Assembly: GCF_003595175.1 (NCBI RefSeq)
Contig: NZ_CP032419.1
Location: 3,906,001-3,970,000 of the forward strand
DNA from: Pseudomonas cavernae
Lineage (GTDB): Bacteria > Pseudomonadota > Gammaproteobacteria > Pseudomonadales > Pseudomonadaceae
DNA length: 64,000 bases
Reading direction: 5' to 3'
Position numbers and translations under genes: made by a program. Numbering within the stretch: position 1 is the first letter of the stretch; every line of letters begins with the position of its first letter. Below are positions 18,459 through 27,452 of the stretch, one piece after another. The notes under the pieces were generated by a model. That model was not told the origin of the DNA, did no database searches, and saw only the letters and a list, made by a program, of their open reading frames with translations.

Positions 18459-18639
18459 CTGCGCCGCGGCCCTGACCAGAGCGGAGCCGCACGCGGAGCG
18501 TTGTCGTGCAATTACGCTGAACGAACGATTCCACATCTGTGACCTTGCGTTTAAATAGGGCGACCAAACGCTATGTCGCTCCGCCGGGCCCCTTCCGGCT
18601 CTCGCAGCCCGGCGGCCAATAAATAAAGAGGAAGCTACC

Positions 18640-20298
18640 GTGTCAGATCGTGAGTTCATGGAATTCGACGTCGTCATCGTCGGCGCCGGCCCTGCTGGCC
18701 TGTCCGCCGCCTGCCGACTCAAGCAGAAGGCCGCTGAAGCCGGTCAGGAGATCAGCGTCTGCGTGGTCGAAAAAGGTTCCGAAGTCGGCGCCCACATCCT
18801 CTCCGGTGCGGTATTCGAGCCGCGCGCGCTCAACGAGCTGTTCCCTGACTGGAAAGAGCTCGGTGCGCCGCTGAACACCCCGGTGGTGCGCGACGACATC
18901 TACATGCTGAAAAACGCCGACAGCGCGATCAAGGTGCCGAATCTGTTCGTGCCCAAGACCATGCACAACGAAGGCAACTACATCATCTCCCTCGGCAACC
19001 TGTGCCGCTGGCTGGCCCAGCAGGCCGAGAACCTCGGCGTCGAGATCTACCCAGGCTTCGCCGCCCAGGAAGCGCTGATCGACGAGCACGGCGTGGTGCG
19101 CGGCATCCTCACCGGCGACCTCGGCGTCGACCGTGAAGGCCAGCCGAAAGAGGGTTACTACACCCCGGGCATGGAGCTGCGCGGCAAGTACACGCTGTTC
19201 GCCGAAGGCTGCCGTGGCCATATCGGCAAGCAGTTGATCAAGCAGTTCAGCCTCGATTCCGAGGCCGACGCCCAGCACTACGGCATCGGCATCAAGGAAA
19301 TCTGGGACATCGACCCGAGCAAGCACCAGCCGGGCCTGGTGGTGCACACCGCCGGCTGGCCGCTGGACGACCAGAACCCGGGCGGCTCGTTCCTCTATCA
19401 CCTGGAAAACAACCAGGTGGTGGTCGGTCTGATCGTCGACCTGTCCTACTCCAACCCGTTCCTCTCGCCGTTCGACGAGTTCCAGCGCTACAAGCATCAC
19501 CCGGTGATCGCCCAGCACCTGGAAGGCGGCAAGCGCGTGGCCTACGGCGCGCGGGCGATCTGCAAGGGCGGCCTGAATTCGCTGCCGAAGATGGTGTTCA
19601 AGGGCGGCGCGCTGATCGGCTGCGACCTCGGCACCCTCAACTTCGCCAAGATCAAGGGCAGCCACACGGCGATGAAGTCTGGCATGCTCGCCGCCGAGGC
19701 GGTGGCCGACGCGCTGCTGGCCGAGGGTCAGGGTGGCGACGAGCTGAGCGCCTATGTCGACGGCTTCAAGGCCAGCTGGCTGTACGACGAGCTGTTCCGC
19801 AGCCGCAACTTCGGCGCGGCGATGCACAAGTTCGGCGCCCTGCTCGGCGGTGCGTTCAACTACGTCGACCAGAACCTGTTCGGCGGCAAGATCCCGCTCA
19901 CCCTGCACGACAACAAGCCGGACTACGCCTGCCTGAAGACCGCTGCCGAATCCCAGCGCATCGACTATCCGAAGCCGGACGGCAAGCTCAGCTTCGACAA
20001 GCTGAGCTCGGTATTCCTCTCCAACACCAACCATGAAGAGGAACAACCCTGCCACCTGAAGCTGACCGACCCGAACATCCCGATCGCCCAGAACCTGCCG
20101 CTGTACGACGAACCGGCGCAGCGCTACTGCCCGGCCGGCGTCTATGAAGTGGTCAGCAACGACGACGGCAGCAAGCGCTTCCAGATCAACGCGCAGAATT
20201 GCGTGCACTGCAAGACCTGCGACATCAAGGACCCGGCGCAGAACATCACCTGGGTCGCCCCGGAAGGCACCGGCGGGCCGAACTACCCCAACATGTAA
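18640..20298 (+). CDS. Electron transfer flavoprotein-ubiquinone oxidoreductase
   Basis: 552 residues, the normal length. The FAD-binding motif DVVIVGAGPAGLSAACRL lies at about 9-26. The C-terminal 4Fe-4S ligands are YCPAGVYE and CVHCKTC. The family's hydrophobic quinone-binding segment lies in the middle. It takes electrons from ETF, reduced by acyl-CoA dehydrogenases, and reduces ubiquinone at the inner membrane. GTG at 18640 is chosen because AGAGGA precedes it and the family usually has a few residues before MEFDVVIV. The etfAB genes, often adjacent in Pseudomonas, are not in this window. It links to the dehydrogenases at 14953-17204 by function. Confidence 0.95.
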   Translation: MSDREFMEFDVVIVGAGPAGLSAACRLKQKAAEAGQEISVCVVEKGSEVGAHILSGAVFEPRALNELFPDWKELGAPLNTPVVRDDIYMLKNADSAIKVPNLFVPKTMHNEGNYIISLGNLCRWLAQQAENLGVEIYPGFAAQEALIDEHGVVRGILTGDLGVDREGQPKEGYYTPGMELRGKYTLFAEGCRGHIGKQLIKQFSLDSEADAQHYGIGIKEIWDIDPSKHQPGLVVHTAGWPLDDQNPGGSFLYHLENNQVVVGLIVDLSYSNPFLSPFDEFQRYKHHPVIAQHLEGGKRVAYGARAICKGGLNSLPKMVFKGGALIGCDLGTLNFAKIKGSHTAMKSGMLAAEAVADALLAEGQGGDELSAYVDGFKASWLYDELFRSRNFGAAMHKFGALLGGAFNYVDQNLFGGKIPLTLHDNKPDYACLKTAAESQRIDYPKPDGKLSFDKLSSVFLSNTNHEEEQPCHLKLTDPNIPIAQNLPLYDEPAQRYCPAGVYEVVSNDDGSKRFQINAQNCVHCKTCDIKDPAQNITWVAPEGTGGPNYPNM

Positions 20299-20322
20299 CA
20301 GGGCCCAACATGTAAGTCGGCC

Positions 20323-20356
20323 AAAGCCCCTCTCCCCATGAGAGGGGCTTTTGTTT
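20323..20356 (+). terminator. Rho-independent terminator after ETF-QO
   Basis: AAAGCCCCTCT and AGAGGGGCTTT form a strong stem followed by TTGTTT, 25 bases after the ETF-QO stop codon. Confidence 0.85.
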
Positions 20357-20420
20357 ACAGCAGGACGGGAAGCCTCCACACCGCCTGAATCGCTAGTACG
20401 TTCTCGTTTGGGAAGCACGC

Positions 20421-20876
20421 ATGAGCATCAATGCCGCAGAACTCCAGCTGTATACCGAACACCGGGGCATAGACGTCCCGCTGCTCGACCACCTGCAATT
20501 CCGTTTCAAGCCCATCGACAGCGACGATCCACGTGCCGGCAATCTGGTGATCCAGATCGAGCCCTATCACCTGAACGGCTGGCAGAACGCCCATGGCGGC
20601 GTGATCATGACGCTGCTCGATGTGGCGATGGCCTTGAACGCCAGTCGCCTCGATGAAGAAAAGCGCGGCTGCGTAACCGTGGAAATGAAGAGCAACTTCC
20701 TCAAACCCGGCGGCAATATTGGGGAAATACTCGAAGCCATTGGCTCGGTACGTCACAGCACTTATTCGCTGGCGTTTTGCGAAGCGGAATTGCGCAACGG
20801 CAAGGGCGAACTGATCGCCACCGCCTCCGGAACTTTCAAATACATCAATAAGGCTCGCCCCAAAGGCCGCACCTGA
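20421..20876 (+). CDS. PaaI-type hotdog thioesterase
   Basis: 151 residues, a single hotdog-fold domain. NGWQNAHGGVIMTLLDVAMALNA carries the helix and active-site region of the PaaI/YbgC-like thioesterases, and CVTVEMKSNFLKPG matches the central strands. It should hydrolyse acyl-CoA or aryl-CoA thioesters in the cytoplasm, which could release CoA trapped by the catabolic genes upstream. It stands alone between a terminator and a 413-base gap. The substrate is not predictable. Confidence 0.85.
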   Translation: MSINAAELQLYTEHRGIDVPLLDHLQFRFKPIDSDDPRAGNLVIQIEPYHLNGWQNAHGGVIMTLLDVAMALNASRLDEEKRGCVTVEMKSNFLKPGGNIGEILEAIGSVRHSTYSLAFCEAELRNGKGELIATASGTFKYINKARPKGRT

Positions 20877-21289
20877 ACCACGTCGAGTTAATTTCGGGCA
20901 GAGAATCATTCTTCTGTCCGGCCCCTGAGCAATCCACTCTTGGGTAAATACCCCGACTCGCAGCAGCCCCGCCCCGCTCCAGCGCCACCTAACTCCGCGG
21001 CCCCGCCATCCGCAGTGGGAACCTGCCCCAGCCCCTCTGGCTGGGCTTTTCCAGGAAACTGGTTATACTTTGGGAAGTTGCCAACAGCAGCTGTACTAAT
21101 TAGCGATTTATCGCTACAGCTTGGTCACTCAGCCCATCGAGCAACTAAGCCATCCAATGTAGTGCCCATCCGCACCATCAAGAAAGATAACAACAGGGCA
21201 CTCCAACAGTCCTGCTCTTGGTAGCTAAGACAGTGAGACTTCGGACCTCACGCGTTACCAGCACTTAAAGACCAACAACGGAAAACTAC
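20877..21289. other. 413-bp intergenic region
   Basis: No convincing gene. A 94-codon open frame at 20940-21224 is proline-rich at first and resembles no family I know. TGGTTATACT near 21059-21068 looks like a -10 hexamer, so the small gene at 21290 may have a long leader. AACAAC-rich stretches at about 21188-21196 and just before the start at 21290 resemble Hfq/Crc A-rich target motifs; this is weak. Confidence 0.4.
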
Positions 21290-21505
21290 GTGACGAAAGA
21301 CGAACTGCGCGCCGAACTCGAGCGCCAGGCGCAGCGTTACAAGGAAGTTTATGGCGGGGAAGTCATTACCTACGCCGCCCAACCGGATCCGGAGCGCAAA
21401 GCCTGGCGCAAGAAATCTAGCCTTCTCGACCAAGCCTTCGAGAAAGAACTGGAAAAAATCAAAAAGGATCAGCAAGCCCGCATGGACGAGCAGAGCAGCC
21501 AGTAA
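21290..21505 (+). CDS. Conserved small hypothetical protein
   Basis: 71 residues, highly charged: about a third are Lys, Arg, Glu or Asp. The second half ([24 protein letters not shown]) is predicted helical, probably coiled coil. No signal peptide or membrane segment. It starts at a GTG with GGAAAA just before it. The conserved-looking central block [22 protein letters not shown] and a terminator-like hairpin right after the stop support a real gene. I recognise no function. Confidence 0.65.
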   Translation: MTKDELRAELERQAQRYKEVYGGEVITYAAQPDPERKAWRKKSSLLDQAFEKELEKIKKDQQARMDEQSSQ

Positions 21506-21510
21506 TCCGC

Positions 21511-21541
21511 GCGGGCTCCAGCCGGGGAAGCTGGAGCCCGC
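21511..21541 (+). terminator. Hairpin between convergent genes
   Basis: GCGGGCTCCAGC and GCTGGAGCCCGC form a perfect 12-bp stem with a 7-base loop, just after the small gene's stop and before the convergent ATPase stop. It could end transcription from either side, though it has no T run. Confidence 0.55.
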
Positions 21542-21556
21542 CCGAGCGGCGCCACC

Positions 21557-23044
21557 TTAGCGCCGCTTGCCACCCAGCAGCGAGCCCATCAGGCCACGCA
21601 CCAGTTGCCGGCCCAGTTGATTGGCCGCCTGCCGCACCGCCGTCTTCATGGCCTGACTGGCCAGGCTGCCGAGCAGCTCACCGGCCATGCCGCCCAGCCC
21701 GCTGTCCACCCCCTTCTCCGCCGGTTTGACCGGCACGTCCAGTTCCCGACTCGCCACGGTGCGGTTGGTCAAGCGTTCGTAGGCCGACTCGCGGTCGATA
21801 GGCTTGTCGTAACGCCCAGCCAACGGCGACTGGCGGATCAGCGCCTCACGCTCGCCCGCCGAGAGCGCGCCGATGCGCGACTGCGGCGGCGCGATGGCCA
21901 CCCGCTGCACCATGGCCGGCGTGCCCTTCTCCTCCAGGGTACCGACCAACGCCTCGCCTATGCCCAGCTCGGTGAGCACATCGAGAGCATTGAAGGCCGG
22001 GTTGGGGCGGAAACCATCGGCCACCGCGCGCAGGGACTTCTGCTCCTTGGCGGTGAACGCACGCAAGCCATGCTGGATGCGCAGGCCGAGCTGGGCCAAC
22101 ACGTCATCGGGCAGGTCGCCCGGCGACTGGGTGATGAAATACACCCCCACGCCTTTCGAGCGAATCAGCCGCACCACCTGCTCCAGACGCTCCTGCAGCG
22201 CTTTCGGGGTGCCGCTGAAGAGCAGATGGGCCTCGTCGAAGAACAGCGCCAGCACCGGCTTGTCGGCATCGCCGCGCTCCGGCAACTGCTCGAACAACTC
22301 GGCCAGCAGCCACAGCAGGAAGGTCGCGTAGACCTTCGGCGCCTCGTGCACCAGGCGGCTGGCGTCGAGCAGATGGATACGCCCGCGGCCATCGGCCGCC
22401 GGCTGCAGGATGTCCTCCAACTGCAGCGCCGGCTCGCCGAACAGCGCCTCGGCGCCTTGTTGCTCGAGGGTGGCCAGGCGGCGCAACAGCGCCTGGCTGG
22501 AACCGCCGGTGAACAGCGCGCGGTCTTCGCCGAGCACTTCGGGATGATCCTTGAGGTGATTGAGCAGCGCCTTGAGGTCCTTCAGGTCGAGCAACAACAG
22601 GCCCTCGCGATCGGCGACCTGGAACGCGGCGTAGAGCGCGGCCTGCTGGCTGTCGGTGAGTTCCAGCAGGTTGCTCAGCAGCAGCGGCCCCATCTCGCTG
22701 AGCGTGGTGCGCAGCGGATGGCCGCTTTGTCCCTGGATGTCCCACAGGGTCACCGGATAAGCCTTGGCCTGATAATTCAGCCAGGGCATGGCCGCCACCC
22801 GCTCGGCCACCTTGCCCTGCGGATTGCCGGCCGCGCCGAGGCCGCAGAGATCGCCCTTGATATCGGCGGCGAATACCGCCACCCCGGCGTCGCTAAAGGT
22901 TTCCGCCAGACGCTGCAGAGTCACGGTCTTGCCCGTGCCGGTGGCGCCGGCCACCAGGCCGTGGCGGTTGGCCAGGCGCAGCGACTGCGCAACCGGCTGA
23001 CCCGCAGGATCGGCACCGAGAATGAAGGAATTAGACGCAGACAT
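21557..23044 (-). CDS. HerA-like ATPase, DUF853 family
   Basis: About 495 residues. The Walker A motif GATGTGKT lies near residues 33-40 and the Walker B region LALFFDEAHLLF near 250-261; the DUF853 domain covers most of the protein. The tail contains small, glycine-rich helices (LLGSLASQAMKTAVRQAANQ). ATG at 23044 is chosen because GGGAG precedes it and the protein then starts MSASNSFILG; an in-frame start at 23104 would add 20 unlikely residues. HerA/FtsK-like ATPases pump DNA or act in membrane complexes, but the role of bacterial DUF853 proteins is unknown. Its divergent neighbour is a chemoreceptor. Confidence 0.85.
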   Translation of the reverse strand: MSASNSFILGADPAGQPVAQSLRLANRHGLVAGATGTGKTVTLQRLAETFSDAGVAVFAADIKGDLCGLGAAGNPQGKVAERVAAMPWLNYQAKAYPVTLWDIQGQSGHPLRTTLSEMGPLLLSNLLELTDSQQAALYAAFQVADREGLLLLDLKDLKALLNHLKDHPEVLGEDRALFTGGSSQALLRRLATLEQQGAEALFGEPALQLEDILQPAADGRGRIHLLDASRLVHEAPKVYATFLLWLLAELFEQLPERGDADKPVLALFFDEAHLLFSGTPKALQERLEQVVRLIRSKGVGVYFITQSPGDLPDDVLAQLGLRIQHGLRAFTAKEQKSLRAVADGFRPNPAFNALDVLTELGIGEALVGTLEEKGTPAMVQRVAIAPPQSRIGALSAGEREALIRQSPLAGRYDKPIDRESAYERLTNRTVASRELDVPVKPAEKGVDSGLGGMAGELLGSLASQAMKTAVRQAANQLGRQLVRGLMGSLLGGKRR

Positions 23045-23166
23045 ATTGCCACTCCCTGATTTAAAGCTTGGCCGGATTAGGTCGATACACAGGACCTCTC
23101 CCATGCTCGGGCATGGGGCGCCAGGACTGCCCTAAGACTGGTGCCGGAATTCAATGGACGCAAGCC

Positions 23167-25056
23167 ATGACCAACAACCTCAAGTTCAGCCACAAGATTC
23201 TGCTGGCCGCCGCCCTGGTGGTCACCGCCGCCATTGCCCTGTTCACCCTGTACAACGACTACCTGCAACGCAACGCCATCCGCGCCAATCTGGAAAACTA
23301 CCTGCATGAGATGGGCGACGTGACCGCCAGCAACATCCAGAACTGGCTCTCCGGGCGCATTCTGCTGGTCGAAAGCATGCAGCAGAACATCGAGCAGGAT
23401 CCCAGCCCCGAGCACACCCAGAGCTCGCTGTCGCACAAGGCCCTGAGCCAGTCGTTCGGCCTGACCTACATCGGCGGCGCCGACGGCTCCTTTCTGGTGA
23501 GCCCGCCGACCCAGATGCCGGCCGACTACGACCCGCGCACGCGCCCCTGGTACAAGGATGCCCTGGCCGCCGGCCAGACCGTGCTCACCGAACCCTATCT
23601 GGACATGGTGTCCCATGAACTGGTGGTGTCCATCACCACGCCGCTCAGACAAGCCGGGCAGATCACCGGGGTGGCCGGCGTCGACCTGAGCCTGCAGACC
23701 CTGACCCAGATCATCAATTCGCTGGACTTCGGCGGCATGGGTTACGCCTTCCTGATCAGCAGCGATGGCAAGATCCTGGTGCATCCGAACAAGGATCTGG
23801 TGATGAAAAACCTCAAGGATCTCTACCCGCAGAACACGCCGACGATCGGGGCGGCGATCAGCGAGGGCGAACTGGACGGCCAGGTGCGCATCCTCACCTT
23901 TGCCCAGGTCAAAGGCCTGCCGTCGGTGAACTGGTATGTCGGCCTGTCGGTCGACAAGGCCAAGGCCTACGCCATGCTCAGCGAGTTCCGCACCTCGGCG
24001 ATCATCGCCACGCTGATCGCCGTGGTCAGCATCATCCTCCTGCTGAGCATGCTGCTTCGCGTGCTGATGCAGCCCCTGCACATCATGGGCCGCGCCATGC
24101 AGGACATCGCCCAGGGCGAAGGCGACCTGACCAAGCGCCTGAGCATCCACAACCGCGACGAGTTCGGCGAGCTGGCCAGCGCCTTCAACCGCTTCGTCGA
24201 GCGCATTCACGGCTCGATCCGCGAAGTCTCCTCCGCCACCCACCAGGTCAACGAGGTGGCCACCTTGGTAGTCAATGCCTCCAATGCCTCGATGCTCAAC
24301 TCCGACGAGCAGGCCAGCCGCACCAACAGCGTCGCCGCGGCCATCAACGAACTGGGCGCCGCCGCCCAGGAAATCGCCCGCAACGCCGCCGACGCCTCGC
24401 ACCAAGCCTCGGATGCCCGCCATCAGGCCGAAGATGGGCGGCAGGTGGTGGAGAAAACCATCCAGGCCATGAACGAGTTGTCCGCCAAGATCAGCGCCTC
24501 CTGCGCCAATATCGAGACGCTCAACAGCAAGACGGTGAACATCGGCCAGATCCTCGACGTGATCAAAGGCATCTCCGAACAGACCAACCTGCTCGCCCTC
24601 AACGCCGCCATCGAGGCCGCGCGCGCCGGCGAAGCCGGCCGCGGTTTCGCCGTGGTCGCCGACGAGGTGCGCAACCTCGCTCACCGCACCCAAGAGTCGG
24701 CGCAGGAAATCCACAAGATGATCGAGGAGCTGCAGGTCGGCGCCCGTGAGGCGGTCAACACCATGACCGAGAGCCAGCGCTACAGCGAGGAAAGCGTGCA
24801 GATCGCTAACCGCGCCGGCGAGCGCCTGGGCAGCGTGACTCAGCGCATCGGCGAGATCGACGGCATGAACCAATCGGTCGCCACCGCCACCGAAGAACAG
24901 ACCTCGGTGGTCGAATCGCTGAACATGGACATCACCGAGATTAACGTGCTCAACCAGGATGGCGTGCAGAATCTGCAATCTACCCTGCGCGCCTGCGGCG
25001 ATCTGGGCCAGCAGGCCACGCGCCTGAAGCAACTGGTGGACAGCTTCCGCATCTGA
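23167..25056 (+). CDS. Amino-acid-sensing methyl-accepting chemotaxis protein, PctA/PctB/PctC type
   Basis: 629 residues, the length I recall for PctA and PctB. A first membrane helix (about 9-28) and a second (about 280-303) bracket a periplasmic dCache domain. This is followed by HAMP and the cytoplasmic signalling hairpin, with [19 protein letters not shown] as its tip. The dCache amino-acid-binding residues are all present at the expected numbers: Tyr121, Arg126, Trp128, Tyr129, Asp146 and Asp173. It should sense free amino acids and signal to CheA. The neighbourhood (purU, mvaT downstream) matches the PAO1 pct locus. Which Pct paralogue it equals cannot be decided here. Confidence 0.92.
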   Translation: MTNNLKFSHKILLAAALVVTAAIALFTLYNDYLQRNAIRANLENYLHEMGDVTASNIQNWLSGRILLVESMQQNIEQDPSPEHTQSSLSHKALSQSFGLTYIGGADGSFLVSPPTQMPADYDPRTRPWYKDALAAGQTVLTEPYLDMVSHELVVSITTPLRQAGQITGVAGVDLSLQTLTQIINSLDFGGMGYAFLISSDGKILVHPNKDLVMKNLKDLYPQNTPTIGAAISEGELDGQVRILTFAQVKGLPSVNWYVGLSVDKAKAYAMLSEFRTSAIIATLIAVVSIILLLSMLLRVLMQPLHIMGRAMQDIAQGEGDLTKRLSIHNRDEFGELASAFNRFVERIHGSIREVSSATHQVNEVATLVVNASNASMLNSDEQASRTNSVAAAINELGAAAQEIARNAADASHQASDARHQAEDGRQVVEKTIQAMNELSAKISASCANIETLNSKTVNIGQILDVIKGISEQTNLLALNAAIEAARAGEAGRGFAVVADEVRNLAHRTQESAQEIHKMIEELQVGAREAVNTMTESQRYSEESVQIANRAGERLGSVTQRIGEIDGMNQSVATATEEQTSVVESLNMDITEINVLNQDGVQNLQSTLRACGDLGQQATRLKQLVDSFRI

Positions 25057-25069
25057 ACAATCCCGGTCT

Positions 25070-25135
25070 GTAGGGTGGAAAACCGCGCAGCGTTTTCCAC
25101 CGTTGGTGGATGTGCAAGGCGACATCCACCCTACG
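25070..25135. repeat. GTAGGGTGGAAAACC family repeat, copy a
   Basis: Begins GTAGGGTGGAAAACCGCG and ends GACATCCACCCTAC. Two nested palindromes (GGTGGAAAA/TTTTCCACC and GGTGGATGT/ACATCCACC) can form a double hairpin. It lies 14 bases after the chemoreceptor stop. Other copies: 38966-39030, 40639-40707, 53105-53173, 59682-59749. Confidence 0.85.
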
Positions 25136-25147
25136 ACCGAGCCCGAC

Positions 25148-25333
25148 CTACTGTTCTACTTCTCCGGACCGCGTTTCGCGGTCCTTGCGCTGCAACTCCT
25201 CCCACAACTGCGCGGCACCGGGGAACTCGGTGCCGTGTTCGTCGCCCAGGGCCTCTGGGTCGTAACGTCGGACACAACCCTCGCCCAGGGTCGGCGGCGG
25301 GCTGGCTGTGGCACGGTCGAATGGATCAGACAT
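25148..25333 (-). CDS. Conserved small hypothetical protein
   Basis: 61 residues, acidic and without hydrophobic segments, so probably cytoplasmic. A very strong ribosome site (AGGAGGT, 7 bases before the ATG) and clean placement between the repeat at 25070 and the pirin promoter support it being real. The sequence (SDPFDRATASPPPTLGEGCV, then YDPEALGDEHGTEFPGA) looks conserved among pseudomonads as I recall, but has no known domain. Confidence 0.65.
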   Translation of the reverse strand: MSDPFDRATASPPPTLGEGCVRRYDPEALGDEHGTEFPGAAQLWEELQRKDRETRSGEVEQ

Positions 25334-25481
25334 GGCGGTTACCTCCTGCGGCGGAGTATGCGCGCACCGCCGGAAACGGAAGCATCCGTAAAACCGATTG
25401 AATTAAGCGCAAATTTATACTTTTTATTGATCGTTTTGCTTTCCAGAATGGCGCCATCCCCTGACATTCTGGAGGCACAGC

Positions 25482-26159
25482 ATGATCATCCGTCCTTCCG
25501 CCGAACGCGGCCGCTCCCAGCTGTCCTGGCTGAATAGCCAACACAGTTTTTCCTTCGGCCATTATTACGACCCGCACCATCAGGGTTTCTCGCACCTGCT
25601 GGTGATCAACGACGACCAGGTCGCGCCCGGCGGCGGCTTCGCCCAGCACGGCCACCGCGACATGGAAATCATCAGCTACGTGCGTAGCGGCACCCTGGCC
25701 CACCGCGACTCGCTCGGCACCGAGGAGCACATCCGTGCCGGCGAGTTCCAACTGATGCGCGCCGGCAGCGGCATCCAGCACAGCGAATTCAACGCCTCGC
25801 AAAGCGAGCCGGTGCATTTCCTGCAGATCTGGATCAAGCCGGCCCAGCGCGGCCTGCCGCCGAGCTACCAGCAGCGCGCCTTCCCGCGTCAGGATGGGCT
25901 GCAGGCCATCGCCACGCCCGACGGCGCCGACGGCACCCTGCAGATCGCCCAGGATGCGACGCTGTACCGCTGGCAGGGCGAACGCCTCGACTACCAGCCG
26001 CAGGGGGGCCGCTGGCTGTACCTGCATCTGCTGGAAGGCAAGCTCGCCGGAGAAGCTGTGGCCTTGCGCGCAGGCGACGGCCTGCTGATCTGCGAGTGCG
26101 AAGCCTTGCATCTGCAGGGCCAGGGCGAGGCGCTGCTGTTCGACCTGCCGGCCGAGTAA
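25482..26159 (+). CDS. Pirin family protein (YhhW-like)
   Basis: 225 residues, a short bacterial pirin. The bicupin metal site is visible as QHGHRDMEIISYV with EFQLMRAGSGIQHSEFN (His, His, His and Glu ligands). Relatives include E. coli YhhW, which has quercetin dioxygenase activity in vitro, while other pirins bind regulators. GGAGG lies 7 bases before the ATG, and a TATACT box lies near 25416 in an AT-rich stretch. It appears to be a single-gene transcript. The physiological role is not clear. Confidence 0.9.
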   Translation: MIIRPSAERGRSQLSWLNSQHSFSFGHYYDPHHQGFSHLLVINDDQVAPGGGFAQHGHRDMEIISYVRSGTLAHRDSLGTEEHIRAGEFQLMRAGSGIQHSEFNASQSEPVHFLQIWIKPAQRGLPPSYQQRAFPRQDGLQAIATPDGADGTLQIAQDATLYRWQGERLDYQPQGGRWLYLHLLEGKLAGEAVALRAGDGLLICECEALHLQGQGEALLFDLPAE

Positions 26160-26218
26160 GCGCCCGCTCAGGGTCTAAGCAGAGCGGCGGGCCAGGCCGG
26201 CCCGCCCGCTCAGGACGG

Positions 26219-27070
26219 TCAGTCGAACAGCACCGTCTTGTTGTCGTGGACCATCACCCGATCCTCCAGGTGCGAGCGCAAGCCGCGCGCCAGCACGCGC
26301 TTTTCCACATCCTTGCCGAGCCGCACCATGTCCTCGATGCTGTCGCGATGGGTCACGCGGGCCACGTCCTGCTCGATGATCGGACCGGCATCCAGCTCTT
26401 CGGTGACATAGTGGCAGGTGGCACCGATCAGCTTCACCCCGCGCAGCGCCGCCTGGTGATAAGGCTTGGCGCCGACGAACGAGGGCAGGAAGCTGTGGTG
26501 GATGTTGATCACCTGGCCGGCATACTCACGACAGATCTGCGGCGGCAGGATCTGCATGTAGCGCGCCAGCACCACCACATCGGCCTGATGCTCGCGCACC
26601 AGACGCGCCACCTCGGCAAAGGCCGGCTCCTTGTCCTGCGGATTGACCGGCACATGGCAAAACGGAATGCCATGCCACTCAACCATGCTGCGCAGGTCGT
26701 TATGGTTGGAGATCACGCAGGGGATCTCGCAATCCAGTTCGTCGCTGTGCCATCGGTGTAGCAGGTCGGCCAGGCAGTGCGACTCGCGGCTAGCCATCAG
26801 CACCACGCGCTTCTTCTGCGCTGAATCGGTTACCCGCCACTCCATGGAAAACTCGCGGGCGATGGGGGCGAAGGCCTGGCGAAAGCCATCGAGATCGAAA
26901 GGCAGGGAGTCCGCACGAATCTCGTGACGCATGAAGAACCAGCCGCTCTGATTATCCGAATGATGGCTCGCCTCGGTAATCCAGCCGTTATAGGTGGCCA
27001 GGAAGCTGCTGACCTTGGCGACGATGCCGACGCCATCCGGGCAAGCGATAACCAGCCGAAAAGTGCGCAT
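26219..27070 (-). CDS. purU: Formyltetrahydrofolate deformylase
   Basis: 283 residues. An N-terminal ACT domain (about 1-80, MRTFRLVIACPDGVGIVAKVS) is followed by a formyl-transferase-type domain with NHHDLR-like SNHNDLRSMV and the catalytic block NIHHSFLPSFVGAKPYHQA with its Asn and His. It hydrolyses 10-formyl-THF to formate and THF, balancing one-carbon pools with PurT. ATG at 27070 has GGAG upstream; the open frame extends further but without support. It is divergent from mvaT, the same arrangement as purU1-mvaT in P. aeruginosa. Confidence 0.95.
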   Translation of the reverse strand: MRTFRLVIACPDGVGIVAKVSSFLATYNGWITEASHHSDNQSGWFFMRHEIRADSLPFDLDGFRQAFAPIAREFSMEWRVTDSAQKKRVVLMASRESHCLADLLHRWHSDELDCEIPCVISNHNDLRSMVEWHGIPFCHVPVNPQDKEPAFAEVARLVREHQADVVVLARYMQILPPQICREYAGQVINIHHSFLPSFVGAKPYHQAALRGVKLIGATCHYVTEELDAGPIIEQDVARVTHRDSIEDMVRLGKDVEKRVLARGLRSHLEDRVMVHDNKTVLFD

Positions 27071-27452
27071 GAACAAACTCCAGAACTCGTGCAAAGGCGG
27101 CCATTCTAGCCACAGCCCGGGAAAACTGCAGTAACACCGGCAGCCCACCCCATCTGACCGTCAGCGCAACTAGCAGCGCGTCGCGTCATGCAGGTGGGTA
27201 TCGATGGTTAATGCCAGCAATTAGTCCATGCCCAGCGCAAGGGTTTGTCCATATATGTCGACTTGATGAAAGACCGATCTAATTCAATTCGAGCAATCAT
27301 CTGAAGGAGTCTAGAGCCCCACTAGCAGTGTTCTTGAACAGCAAAATCGTTAATTAGTGCAAAACTTTTCAAAGTTATTTACTTGCGGAAATTGCCTGAC
27401 TATTATTGATTCACTTACCACTGCCACCACTACTCGAGTTAAGGTAAACCCA
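27071..27452. promoter_or_regulatory. 382-bp purU-mvaT divergent promoter region
   Basis: Clearly AT-richer than its surroundings from about 27230 to 27440. TTACTT (about 27380) and TATTAT (about 27402), 16 bases apart, are a plausible sigma-70 promoter for mvaT. The AT-rich character suits binding by MvaT itself. No gene seen. Confidence 0.45.

Noticed and set aside
16002..18722. 906-codon open frame on the reverse strand
   Set aside because: It is antisense to two acyl-CoA dehydrogenases and a thiolase with clear motifs; its translation is low-complexity (His-, Gly- and Ala-rich), as expected from the complement of high-GC genes.
18643..20418. 591-codon reverse open frame
   Set aside because: Antisense to ETF-QO, whose FAD and FeS motifs are unmistakable.
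20940..21224. 94-codon open frame in the 413-base gap
   Set aside because: No ribosome site, low-complexity Pro-rich start and no family resemblance.
23077..25125. 682-codon reverse open frame
   Set aside because: Antisense to the chemoreceptor; composition is that of a complement strand.
26185..26210. Terminator between pirin and purU
   Set aside because: A GC-rich palindrome (GCGGGCC / GGCCCGC) is there, but with no T run and in a very GC-rich stretch; too weak to annotate.
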